DNA of 64,000 nt, from the IMG/VR virus record IMGVR_UViG_3300030090_003995, positions 23,980 through 87,979 of that record. One strand, written 5' to 3'. A model generated the notes under the pieces. It did not search any database. It was not told the DNA's origin and worked only from the letters and a program-made list of their open reading frames with translations. This DNA is from a virus. This document shows positions 7,780 to 15,463 of this stretch, piece by piece (the stretch's first letter is position 1; each line of letters opens with the position of its first letter). A program made the translations under genes and the position numbers.

Positions 7780-10340
7780 TTAGTATGCCATTAAGCGGTC
7801 TTAGTTTTAGAAAAGAGAAAAACCCTCTTTCTAGGCGTATTCAACGCCTATTTGAACAGATTAGGGCCGACTATCTATCTGCTAAACAACAACCTAAAGA
7901 ATTCGCTAAAGATTGGGAAAAGGCAGTTGATAAACTAATAAACATTTATTCAGATATTGACGACCTTTCTTCTCAATTAAAAACTGTATTAGAAGAGAAA
8001 GATTTGAATTCTTCTGAAGCGAAGGATGCTACCTCTTCAACTGCCCAAAAAGTGTATAATGCTGTTAAAACTTTAAGATACGACAGTGACTACGTTAGAG
8101 ACCCCTTTGTTAAAAAGTTTGGTAAAGAGGTTCTTGAGAAATTATTAGAGAGTAAAGCCCATCTTGCTCTATTTATCCATTGGTGTCTTAGAAATGACCG
8201 AAATGCACTTCCTAGAGAGTTTTGGGAGGAATACCTGCCCGAAGGTGACAAAATAACTGACGGGTATGAGGGTCTTGACCTACATGAGAAGGCGATAGTA
8301 CCCTTCATTACTGAACATTATGGGGATGGAAAAAATAGTCAAGGTGTTAAAGCAAAAGTTAAGGGGTCTATGGCCTTATTTAAGGATTTATACACACGTT
8401 TCTATTCCAAATCCGAGTGGGCCGAGTTACTTGGCCTCGATATTGAGAAGTCTGAAAAAGATAAAAGCGATATTAACTTCATGGTTCCAAATAAACCAAT
8501 GTATAGGATTTTTGAGATTGATGATATTAAAGAGTTACGCGGTTTTACTGGAGATTGGGTTGTTCAAGAAAAATATGATGGTATGCGAATACAATTACAT
8601 AAAATTGATAATAAGGTGAAAATCTTCTCATTTAATGGTAATGATATTACAGATAAATGTCCAGAACAAGTTAAAATTCTCAAAGAAAAGAAGTTTGGGG
8701 AATGTATCTTAGATGGGGAGTTAATGTTATCAACGAAAGAAAAGCCTCTTCCCCGCGCTCAAGTTATTGCTCATGTATTTAAGAATAAAGAAGTTGATGG
8801 GGAGTTAAAGGTTCATGTTTTTGATATTATGCGCCATAATGACCGTGATTTAGCAGATTCTCCTTTACAAGATAGAATTAACATTTTATTTCAAAATTAT
8901 TCCATCCATTCGGATGAAAAATTAGCGTTCCCATCTAAGAAAGACACGCGAATTGCAGATAGTTTAGAAGATATTCAACGTTATGGTAAAGAAATTATGA
9001 AAATTCCAACATCTGAGGGTGTTGTCATTAAAGATTTAACTTCTACTTACATTAAAGGTGCGAAAAAGAATCCTAAGTGGATAAAATGGAAAAAATTTGT
9101 TGATTTGGACCTTATTGTTTTAGATAAGAAAACAACTAAGTCTAATCTAAATTCTTATACTCTTGGGGCTGGCCCATTAACTATGGAACAGGCTCGCAGT
9201 TTACAATCTGAGAAGATAAATGATAGATATTACTTAAATGTTGGGAAGGCTCTTAATACTAAGATAAATGTTGAAGTTGGTAAAATTGTTCGTGTGACTG
9301 TTGATGAAGTTAAGAAGAATAGAAAGGGCCAATATCGAGTATTTACTGCAAAAGTCATTGAGATTCCTGAAGTCGAACATCCTGATAAATTAATCACTTT
9401 AGAGTTGTTAGCCGGTGAAGGTGAAGTTAAAAATTATAAGGCTAAAGCATTAGAAAAGGGATATTCTATTACCGACGATATACATGGTGAAACAGAAGTT
9501 ATTCTTAAGCATGATTTAGACGGCTTTACAATTTATGGATTTAAAGATAATAACTTAATGTCAAAGAACGCGTTAGTAGATTTAGACCTTGTTAAAGAGC
9601 AAATTTCTGAATTAATAACAAAATATTCTAATCAAATGAAATCATTAATTATGACCATAATTAGAAGAAATGGTAATAAAATGACTTTAGAAGATATTAT
9701 AGAAGAAGGGTTAAGAGATAAGAATTTTAAGAAGATTTATGAAAAACACTATGGTAGTCCTAAAGAATTAGGAAAGGCTATGAAAGATGACAAAATGGAT
9801 GGTATAATTTTATTAGACAATATTCATTTTTCTACAGCAAATGAGAAGGAAGCCGAAAAAGTAGAAGTTGAGACTAACCCTGATGTTATTGTTAAGGAGT
9901 ATAAAACTCCTGAAAAGTATAGAAAAGGTAATTTTAAATTGTATCTTAGAAAAGATGAAAACTTAAATTTAACCTTTCAATTAGGGGAAGAAGTTATTGG
10001 TTGGGAAATTCAAATTGACTCAATTGATAATGTATTTGATTTATTTGGTAAAGCAGGTAAGTACCCTGCTAGGATTCAAGAAACAGTTTCAAAGGAAAAA
10101 CTAATTGATAAAGGTTCTGTTGAGTTAGGCGTACAAAGACATGGTTATCACGAATACATCTTAAAAGGCGAAAAGTTTGATACTAAACTTCATTTAAGAG
10201 TTGTCCCATTAAAGGACCAAAAACAATGGATAGCGTTTTCTAGTTTTGTAAAGGAACCTGTTGAACCCTCCACAGATGATGGTATATGGGATATTAGAGA
10301 GGATGAGAACAAGGATTTGTCCTTTGAAAGTCTTGAATAG
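7776..10340 (+). CDS. LigD-like ATP-dependent DNA ligase with C-terminal extension
   Basis: It joins nicked DNA using ATP. The adenylation lysine is K266 in EKYDGMR. Later motifs are DGELML (~313), EGVVIKD (~413) and KWIKWKKF (~431), followed by an OB-fold region to about 560. A helical N-terminal domain fills residues 1-230. Residues ~708-825 resemble the 3'-phosphoesterase domain of LigD in spacing and in the ending KGEKF...QWIAF, but its catalytic histidines (the HxxxxxHYDxR element) are not there. The start may be GTG 7776, coupled to the previous stop, or ATG 7785. A ligase among capsid genes, directly before the protease, is unusual, and a second ligase lies in the replication half. The ligase call is firm. 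The extension call is weaker. Confidence 0.85.
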   Translation: MISMPLSGLSFRKEKNPLSRRIQRLFEQIRADYLSAKQQPKEFAKDWEKAVDKLINIYSDIDDLSSQLKTVLEEKDLNSSEAKDATSSTAQKVYNAVKTLRYDSDYVRDPFVKKFGKEVLEKLLESKAHLALFIHWCLRNDRNALPREFWEEYLPEGDKITDGYEGLDLHEKAIVPFITEHYGDGKNSQGVKAKVKGSMALFKDLYTRFYSKSEWAELLGLDIEKSEKDKSDINFMVPNKPMYRIFEIDDIKELRGFTGDWVVQEKYDGMRIQLHKIDNKVKIFSFNGNDITDKCPEQVKILKEKKFGECILDGELMLSTKEKPLPRAQVIAHVFKNKEVDGELKVHVFDIMRHNDRDLADSPLQDRINILFQNYSIHSDEKLAFPSKKDTRIADSLEDIQRYGKEIMKIPTSEGVVIKDLTSTYIKGAKKNPKWIKWKKFVDLDLIVLDKKTTKSNLNSYTLGAGPLTMEQARSLQSEKINDRYYLNVGKALNTKINVEVGKIVRVTVDEVKKNRKGQYRVFTAKVIEIPEVEHPDKLITLELLAGEGEVKNYKAKALEKGYSITDDIHGETEVILKHDLDGFTIYGFKDNNLMSKNALVDLDLVKEQISELITKYSNQMKSLIMTIIRRNGNKMTLEDIIEEGLRDKNFKKIYEKHYGSPKELGKAMKDDKMDGIILLDNIHFSTANEKEAEKVEVETNPDVIVKEYKTPEKYRKGNFKLYLRKDENLNLTFQLGEEVIGWEIQIDSIDNVFDLFGKAGKYPARIQETVSKEKLIDKGSVELGVQRHGYHEYILKGEKFDTKLHLRVVPLKDQKQWIAFSSFVKEPVEPSTDDGIWDIREDENKDLSFESLE

Positions 10341-10376
10341 GTTTCGCTTTAAGTAGTCAATCGGAGATGGTGATTC

Positions 10377-11714
10377 ATGGCGAGCGCAACGCTTCAACAA
10401 AGTGCGACAATTAGAACAAATAATCCTTCTGATTTTCAAATAATTAAATCTGATGATTTATACATTGGTGGATATGCTTCTATTGAATTAGTAGATAAGC
10501 AAAACGATTTAATTACATTAGAAGCATTAAATGATGCTGTTAAAAAATTCATGCAAGCACCAAGATACAGAAACGTTATGAATAATCATTCAAATGTTCA
10601 AGTTGGTGAAGTAGTCAAAGAATATCGAGATAAGACAGGAAAATTATGGAAAACTGATGTTGATGATGTTGGTTTTTTTGTTGTAATAAAATTAAGAGAT
10701 GATATTGAGAAGGCTAAAGAAGTTAGTCGGGACATTAGAAAAGGTACTCTTCGTTCTTTCAGCATTGGGGGTCAAGCACTCGAAAAGCGTAAACGAGAGA
10801 ATGATGAATTAGGAAAGTTTAATGAAATTAGTAAATTGGAATTGCATGAAGTAACTATTTGTGAAAAAGGCATTAATCCAGAAGCAAAATTTGATATTCT
10901 AAAACAAGACAGTGGTGATAACATGACCGAAGTTACAAAAGCGTTAGAAGAACTAAACTCTCTCTTAAAAGAAATTAGAGGAGAAAGTGTATCAAAAGCC
11001 CCTAATCCAAAATCGGAAGAGGGATTTGAAATGCAAGAATTACCGGAAGGTGAAGAAAAAATGACAAGTGAATATTTAGACACTGAAGAAGAAACTGAAG
11101 AATCACCTGAAATGCTAGAAATGGCAGAAGGTGAAGAAGAGGAAATGATGGAATTAGCCTCAAGCGAAGAAGATGACCCTGAAAAGGAATTAAAGAGCAA
11201 AACAAGCCATACCCATGAAACACAATTAGTGGATGAGGCTGGTCTAGAAGTTGTAGTGGGTGGACAACCTTCAACAAAACATGGACAGCGTAAAGATATG
11301 GGGATTCCTGCCGGAACTGAAACCAAAAAGTCCATTTATGGTGGAGATACACCAACACTCGATTTGAGTCCTGAGAATCTTGAAAAGGCTTATGCTGAAT
11401 TTAAGGCTGAGCAAATGGAAAAAATGGCTTACAATGATATTAAGTCGTCTTTCCAAGCACGATTCGATGCTGAAGTTGCAGCAAAAGCAGATTCAATCGA
11501 GAAGGCAAACTATGACCCACGAAGTGAGGTCAACGAACTTAAAAAGCAGTTTAGTGAGTTAATTGACACACTAAAGGGTGAGAAGGAAAATGTTATCCGA
11601 AAGCAACAAGAGGCTGTTGATAACCTAAACATTCCTTCAGGTGATGATTTGGCTAAGATGGATTGGAATGAAGTCCATTTGGCTATGGCTCGACTAGAGC
11701 GCAATTTCCGCTGA
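10377..11714 (+). CDS. XkdF-type prohead serine protease with scaffold-like C-terminal half
   Basis: The N-terminal ~175 residues fit the XkdF/S78-type prohead protease fold. They include GYASIELVDKQNDLIT, a histidine in NNHSNVQVGEV and the probable catalytic serine in LRSFSIGG. Such proteases mature the procapsid by cutting the scaffold and capsid delta regions. Residues ~183-445 are highly acidic then coiled-coil and look like a scaffold, ending in KMDWNEVHLAMARLE. GGTGATTC precedes ATG 10377. An internal in-frame start (10923) may make the scaffold part separately. The gene stands immediately before the major capsid gene, as usual for this pair. Confidence 0.85.
   Translation: MASATLQQSATIRTNNPSDFQIIKSDDLYIGGYASIELVDKQNDLITLEALNDAVKKFMQAPRYRNVMNNHSNVQVGEVVKEYRDKTGKLWKTDVDDVGFFVVIKLRDDIEKAKEVSRDIRKGTLRSFSIGGQALEKRKRENDELGKFNEISKLELHEVTICEKGINPEAKFDILKQDSGDNMTEVTKALEELNSLLKEIRGESVSKAPNPKSEEGFEMQELPEGEEKMTSEYLDTEEETEESPEMLEMAEGEEEEMMELASSEEDDPEKELKSKTSHTHETQLVDEAGLEVVVGGQPSTKHGQRKDMGIPAGTETKKSIYGGDTPTLDLSPENLEKAYAEFKAEQMEKMAYNDIKSSFQARFDAEVAAKADSIEKANYDPRSEVNELKKQFSELIDTLKGEKENVIRKQQEAVDNLNIPSGDDLAKMDWNEVHLAMARLERNFR
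10923..11714 (+). CDS. possible nested scaffold protein from internal start, 263 aa
   Basis: Inside the protease gene and in the same frame, ATG 10923 (codon 183) is preceded by GGTGAT at 10914-10919 with a 3-base gap, the same layout as authentic starts in this genome. It sits exactly at the border between protease and acidic/coiled-coil region. Translation from here would give a free scaffold of 263 residues, as known for lambda C/Nu3-type nested genes. Use of the start is inferred. Confidence 0.5.
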   Translation: MTEVTKALEELNSLLKEIRGESVSKAPNPKSEEGFEMQELPEGEEKMTSEYLDTEEETEESPEMLEMAEGEEEEMMELASSEEDDPEKELKSKTSHTHETQLVDEAGLEVVVGGQPSTKHGQRKDMGIPAGTETKKSIYGGDTPTLDLSPENLEKAYAEFKAEQMEKMAYNDIKSSFQARFDAEVAAKADSIEKANYDPRSEVNELKKQFSELIDTLKGEKENVIRKQQEAVDNLNIPSGDDLAKMDWNEVHLAMARLERNFR

Positions 11715-11742
11715 ATACGGATTAAAAAAAAGGTGATTAAAA

Positions 11743-13107
11743 ATGGTAAAATATATTAACACTATCGCTGACCTTGAACAAGCCACTTACGGTACGTTTG
11801 GTGGAAATAGCGACATTCTGAAAAGTGGTGGGTCTTTACTCGGACTTCACACAGCACACGATACAAACGCAACAAACGCATTTGTTGGAACTGCGGCTTC
11901 AAACCTCAGTAACTTGTATAACGTAATTTATGGACAGAAAGTTTGGTCAATGCTCAATCAAGAGATTAACCCACTTTCTATTCTTCCTAAGCGACCATAC
12001 ACTTCAAGCGGTTGGCGCGTATTAATTGACCGACCTGCTGGTGGAAGTGCTGCGGCTTTTGCGATTGGAACGCAAGATATTACTGCAACTCCAACTGCTG
12101 ATATGAGCGCACCTTCAGCCGATAGTATCGGTGGTGTGAAAGAAAACCACGCTTTGAATAGTGTTGGACTTTCTGAACTATCTCCAGAATATGCGACCTT
12201 ATTTATGAGTCCTAAGACTGTTGCGCATATGTTCGGTTATTCCGAAGTTGCAGCAGAAATGGCGAAAATTGATGATGGTATCGGTGATATTCGTAACATT
12301 GTTCGTGAAGATATGGGTAAATTCCACGCTGAGGTTCAGTCCAAAATGCTTGTAATGCCTCTTGAAAATTACGACCACTCAAGTTATGCAGATATTGAAT
12401 TAAACTACACTTCATTATTGAAGATTGTAGCAAGTAGTCAAGAAATGGAGGCTATGATTGATGCAGGTATGCACGGTTCAATGGGTGGTTCTTCATCAAC
12501 AGGCGGTTTAGTAGACCAAATGAGTTATTTGTATGGAAACAATTCTCGTGATTTGGTTGCAAATGCTTACAATGAATCATATATGGATGCTTATGTCAAT
12601 TATGGTAGTGGATATGCTGCTGGCGATGTTCGAGCATTAACTCTAACTTTGCTTAATACTACTTTGCAGAACCTCCGAACAAACGGTGGTACGCCAAAGT
12701 GTATCTTAACTGGATATGATACAATTCAAGCAATTGCTGATTTGTTACAGTCCCAAGAACGATTTATGGAGCGAAAAGAAATTGTTCCTACACATAATGG
12801 TGTTCGTGGTGTAAAGGGCCGAGAAGTCGGTTTCCGAGTAGCGACATATTTCGATATTCCGCTAATTCCATGTAAAGATATGGCAAGCACAGGTGAAGCA
12901 ACAGGTAAACTAAGCGATTTATTGTTCTTAGACACTGACCATCTTTGGATGGCTGTAATGAAACCAACTCAATACTTTGAGGATGGTATTAATTCTGGAA
13001 ACCCATTCGGTGTTGGCGCACTTGGAAACAAGGCCATGTTCCGAACAATGGGCGAAACTGGCTGTACTTTCTTTAAGGGACAAGGCAAGATTACTAACGT
13101 GAACTGA
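11743..13107 (+). CDS. major capsid protein (HK97 fold)
   Basis: This 454-residue protein follows the protease/scaffold gene and has one of the strongest ribosome sites of the window (GGTGATTAAAA after a poly-A run). The N-terminal ~60 residues resemble a delta/N-arm region. The body contains features typical of HK97-type capsid proteins: a long helix near residues 150-200, KCILTGYDTIQAI, and a C-terminal region on the domestic coat pattern (FDIPLIPCKDM ... LLFLDTDHLWMAV). It builds the icosahedral shell. I infer the fold from gene order and sequence pattern, not from a search. Confidence 0.88.
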   Translation: MVKYINTIADLEQATYGTFGGNSDILKSGGSLLGLHTAHDTNATNAFVGTAASNLSNLYNVIYGQKVWSMLNQEINPLSILPKRPYTSSGWRVLIDRPAGGSAAAFAIGTQDITATPTADMSAPSADSIGGVKENHALNSVGLSELSPEYATLFMSPKTVAHMFGYSEVAAEMAKIDDGIGDIRNIVREDMGKFHAEVQSKMLVMPLENYDHSSYADIELNYTSLLKIVASSQEMEAMIDAGMHGSMGGSSSTGGLVDQMSYLYGNNSRDLVANAYNESYMDAYVNYGSGYAAGDVRALTLTLLNTTLQNLRTNGGTPKCILTGYDTIQAIADLLQSQERFMERKEIVPTHNGVRGVKGREVGFRVATYFDIPLIPCKDMASTGEATGKLSDLLFLDTDHLWMAVMKPTQYFEDGINSGNPFGVGALGNKAMFRTMGETGCTFFKGQGKITNVN

Positions 13108-13142
13108 GGCTTTTTAGTCATTAAAATAAAAGGTGATTAAAA

Positions 13143-13493
13143 ATGACAACACATACGGTAACTATTTTAACAGACCATAAAGGTGTAGCAAAGCCAAAAG
13201 TTAGTGGAGATGAATACGTCGTTGATGTTTGTGTAGATAGCACAAATATGCCATCAGGTGGAGTGACAGTTTCAGCATCAGAATGTGGATTAGCAACAAT
13301 TCACTGTGTAACAGTAACAGGGGCAGAGAACGGTAATCATTACAAAATTGTTCCAGAAATTGCGGCAGAAACAGGGGCTTATGCTTCATCATCATCATTT
13401 AAACTACATTATGCTGATGATTTAAGTAGCGGTTCAACAACAAGCGATACTAACGTAGGTTCAGTAAGGGTTCGTGTTTGGGGCTTAATTTGA
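13143..13493 (+). CDS. probable capsid decoration protein, 116 aa
   Basis: This is a small protein rich in Ser, Thr, Val and Gly with alternating beta-strand pattern and no clear helix. It follows the capsid gene with the same strong GGTGATTAAAA ribosome site, which suggests high expression. Small beta-rich proteins in this position commonly stud or cement the capsid. The role is inferred from position and composition. Confidence 0.65.
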   Translation: MTTHTVTILTDHKGVAKPKVSGDEYVVDVCVDSTNMPSGGVTVSASECGLATIHCVTVTGAENGNHYKIVPEIAAETGAYASSSSFKLHYADDLSSGSTTSDTNVGSVRVRVWGLI

Positions 13494-13504
13494 GGTGATT
13501 TGGT

Positions 13505-13885
13505 TTGGCTAGACTATTGCTAAAAGACAGTAATCCAGAAAAATACGTGACAACACGTAAAACTGGAAGATTGAAAAGAGGTGAGTCTGCTGAATTATCT
13601 GCTGATAACATTGTAGCGTTCTTAGGAACGGAACATTGGGAAGTAACATTGAGTGAAGAAGAAGTTAATGGGTTAAGTGATAAGAAATTAGCATTAGCAC
13701 AAAGACTACTTAATTTGAAATCGAAAGAAGCGGTGTTAAACGCACTACTTCCTGAAAAGACAATCGTTCAAACGGTTACTTCAGCAGTTACTTCAACGGT
13801 AAAATCAGTAACGCCCACTTTGAATAAAAAGGTGACTAAGGAAGAAACTTCGGATGAGGCTATTTTAGCCGATGATTCCGAATGA
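13505..13885 (+). CDS. hypothetical virion-module protein, 126 aa (TTG start)
   Basis: The start is TTG 13505 with GGTGAT at 13494-13499. No ATG stands near the N-terminus. Residues 1-50 look like a small beta domain (KYVTTRKTGRLKRGESAEL). The middle is helical, and the C-terminal 40 residues are Thr/Lys/Glu-rich and probably disordered. A 10-base tandem repeat (TGATTCCGAA twice, 13873-13892) spans the stop codon. The head-completion role often found here is possible but unproven. Confidence 0.65.
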   Translation: MARLLLKDSNPEKYVTTRKTGRLKRGESAELSADNIVAFLGTEHWEVTLSEEEVNGLSDKKLALAQRLLNLKSKEAVLNALLPEKTIVQTVTSAVTSTVKSVTPTLNKKVTKEETSDEAILADDSE

Positions 13886-13910
13886 TTCCGAATGGTTAAT
13901 ATGGTGGTCT

Positions 13911-13935
13911 GCCTCTCCCCAATACGGGGAGGGGT
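13911..13935 (+). terminator. strong GC-rich stem-loop after the capsid cluster
   Basis: A 10-base-pair stem (GCCTCTCCCC with GGGGAGGGGT, two wobble pairs) closes a 5-base loop AATAC. It is by far the most GC-rich spot of this stretch and lies in the 75-base gap before the gene at 13961. No T-run follows it, so it may be a partial terminator, an RNA-processing or stability element that limits read-through from the highly expressed capsid genes, or a pause site. Confidence 0.5.
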
Positions 13936-13960
13936 GGCCCCAATTAAATAGGTGATAAAA

Positions 13961-14305
13961 ATGAGTCATGCAGGATGTAGAAGTAGTGGTTTAATTACCG
14001 CAGATACGTTAGTTAATACAGGTCAATGTAAGTTAATTAGTTTTCATGGTTATAATAATCATGCGACCGATGCTTGCACAATTAAAATTTATGATAATAC
14101 TGCCGCAAGCAATCCACAAATAGCAGAAATTTATTTGCCCGGAAAATTGTCATCTGTTATGGATGATACATCAGGTGGCGACCAAGAGGCTAGGACCGCA
14201 ACGGCGGTTAATTTTGAATGTGATTTTCATGCTATTCTTTGTAGAAATGGAATTTATGTTGATGTAACAGGTGGAACACCTCGAATATTTATTGAGTTTG
14301 CATAA
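13961..14305 (+). CDS. probable virion surface or decoration protein, 114 aa
   Basis: ATG 13961 follows GGTGATAAAA. The protein has a beta-strand pattern with several Cys and short turns (CTIKIYDNTAASNPQIAEIYL, GIYVDVTGGTPRIFIEF), like single-domain jelly-roll or fibre-base proteins of marine viruses. No enzyme motif is visible. Its place between capsid and membrane genes suggests a minor structural protein. Confidence 0.6.
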   Translation: MSHAGCRSSGLITADTLVNTGQCKLISFHGYNNHATDACTIKIYDNTAASNPQIAEIYLPGKLSSVMDDTSGGDQEARTATAVNFECDFHAILCRNGIYVDVTGGTPRIFIEFA

Positions 14306-14314
14306 GGTGGTTAA

Positions 14315-14689
14315 ATGGCAGCAATTAATAAAGATACTAGACTAGTTATGACGATTTTATTCGTCGGTGCAGTAAGTGGAATGAATGTGTATTTCTATGC
14401 CAATTATGGCGCAGAATTACCTTGGACACCATTAAGTCATGCTGTGTTATTTTCTCTAATTACGATTGGGTTTGTAATGGGAATTAAAGCAGTATTTGAC
14501 TTAATTATGAACGACAGGATGGAATTATGGTTACTTGATAGAAAAATTAATATGTATTGGGAAAAGCGCAAGAGAGAAGAAACTCAACGAAATAAAATTG
14601 TTGATTCTATGCGCCAATATAATATGAACCCGTATATGCAAAATAACCAAGAAGTGCCAGCAGTTTTTCTTGAAGGTATTGAGCCTTGA
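14315..14689 (+). CDS. two-span membrane protein, 124 aa
   Basis: There are two hydrophobic segments, about residues 9-30 (VMTILFVGAVSGMNVYFYA) and 42-66 (HAVLFSLITIGFVMGIKAVFDLI). A basic, helical cytoplasmic-type tail follows (KRKREETQRNK). The layout fits a holin or other membrane protein used in release or entry. The gene lies next to a second membrane protein. The function is inferred only from topology. Confidence 0.6.
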   Translation: MAAINKDTRLVMTILFVGAVSGMNVYFYANYGAELPWTPLSHAVLFSLITIGFVMGIKAVFDLIMNDRMELWLLDRKINMYWEKRKREETQRNKIVDSMRQYNMNPYMQNNQEVPAVFLEGIEP

Positions 14690-14701
14690 TGGGGAATAGA
14701 T

Positions 14702-14914
14702 GTGCTTTTAGACTTATTTGGTTTAGATGAAACGTCTGTTGCTTATGATATGACAAGAGCGCATTCTGCTGATATATTATTTCTAAAAATGAGAGCAATT
14801 ATGTGGTGTATAACAACAGGTGTTGGGGCATTATTAATTGGTAATATATGTGGAGTATTTGGAATTAATTTCTTTGGTATGACTTGGGAATGGTTAACAG
14901 GGTTGTGGCATTAA
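14702..14914 (+). CDS. single-span membrane protein, 70 aa (GTG start)
   Basis: It starts at GTG 14702, 12 bases after the previous gene. Residues ~33-57 are hydrophobic (IMWCITTGVGALLIGNICGVF). The TAA shares its last base with the next ATG. Together with the preceding gene it forms a small membrane-protein pair, a common layout for holin and partner. The role is not shown. Confidence 0.55.
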   Translation: MLLDLFGLDETSVAYDMTRAHSADILFLKMRAIMWCITTGVGALLIGNICGVFGINFFGMTWEWLTGLWH

Positions 14915-15270
14915 TGAGTTGGCAAGATATTTTAAAGAATGATGAAAGAAACCCTAAATTTAGGGAAGGAGATGAATTGGAGGGCTATTGGATTAGTGAT
15001 TATATTAGTGATTATATTTTTGAGGGAAATAAATTACGCTCGGGTAATAGTTGGTGGGAAGAAGCCGCTGGTGAAGATTACTTGGATAAGTTATTAAAAG
15101 AATTCATAGAAAGTGGTGAAGAATATACTAAAGAAGCAGTAGATAAATGGTTGGAGAAAAATATAAGTCAAGAAGAATTTAATAGAATGGCTAAAGAAAT
15201 TAGAGATGATGATTACGGCCCAGACTATGAAGATTTTGGACCGGTTGAAGGATATAAAGATTATTATTAG
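14914..15270 (+). CDS. tagged protein, 118 aa (MSWQDILK)
   Basis: It begins MSWQDILKNDE. The rest is strongly acidic and aromatic (YWISDYISDYIF, YGPDYEDFGPVEGY) with no known family. ATG 14914 overlaps the upstream TAA. I prefer it over upstream GTG/TTG codons because it restores the shared tag. Confidence 0.7.
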   Translation: MSWQDILKNDERNPKFREGDELEGYWISDYISDYIFEGNKLRSGNSWWEEAAGEDYLDKLLKEFIESGEEYTKEAVDKWLEKNISQEEFNRMAKEIRDDDYGPDYEDFGPVEGYKDYY

Positions 15271-15279
15271 GTGATTAAA

Positions 15280-15453
15280 ATGAGTTGGTTTGATACATTA
15301 AAAATGCACTGTGGAACTAAACAGAAAGTAGATGATGATTTTGAAAAAACAAAAGGAATTGCTAGACAGTTACGGCCTGATTTCAAACCTGATTTTAAAG
15401 AAAAAGATACCAAAAAGTACGGAATTAAACATCAAATACGTAGAGGTCAATAG
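15280..15453 (+). CDS. tagged basic microprotein, 57 aa (MSWFDTLK)
   Basis: It begins MSWFDTLKMHC, then a basic, Lys/Asp/Arg-rich, probably disordered body with repeated PDFKPDFK. The ribosome site GGTGATTAAA immediately follows the upstream TAG. Apart from the tag, nothing is recognised. A tag with a basic payload would suit DNA binding inside the head (inference). Confidence 0.65.
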   Translation: MSWFDTLKMHCGTKQKVDDDFEKTKGIARQLRPDFKPDFKEKDTKKYGIKHQIRRGQ

Positions 15454-15463
15454 GTGATTTCAT

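Noticed and set aside
7776-7785. Upstream GTG starts in many GTGATTAAAATG contexts (15271, 16407, 16604 and others)
   Set aside because: The GTG is part of the ribosome-binding GGTGAT; the following ATG restores the shared protein tag with correct spacing.
10772-11335. Antisense frame of 187 codons in the protease/scaffold gene
   Set aside because: Ser/Phe/Pro-rich reverse of an acidic coding region, no start signal, no known domain.
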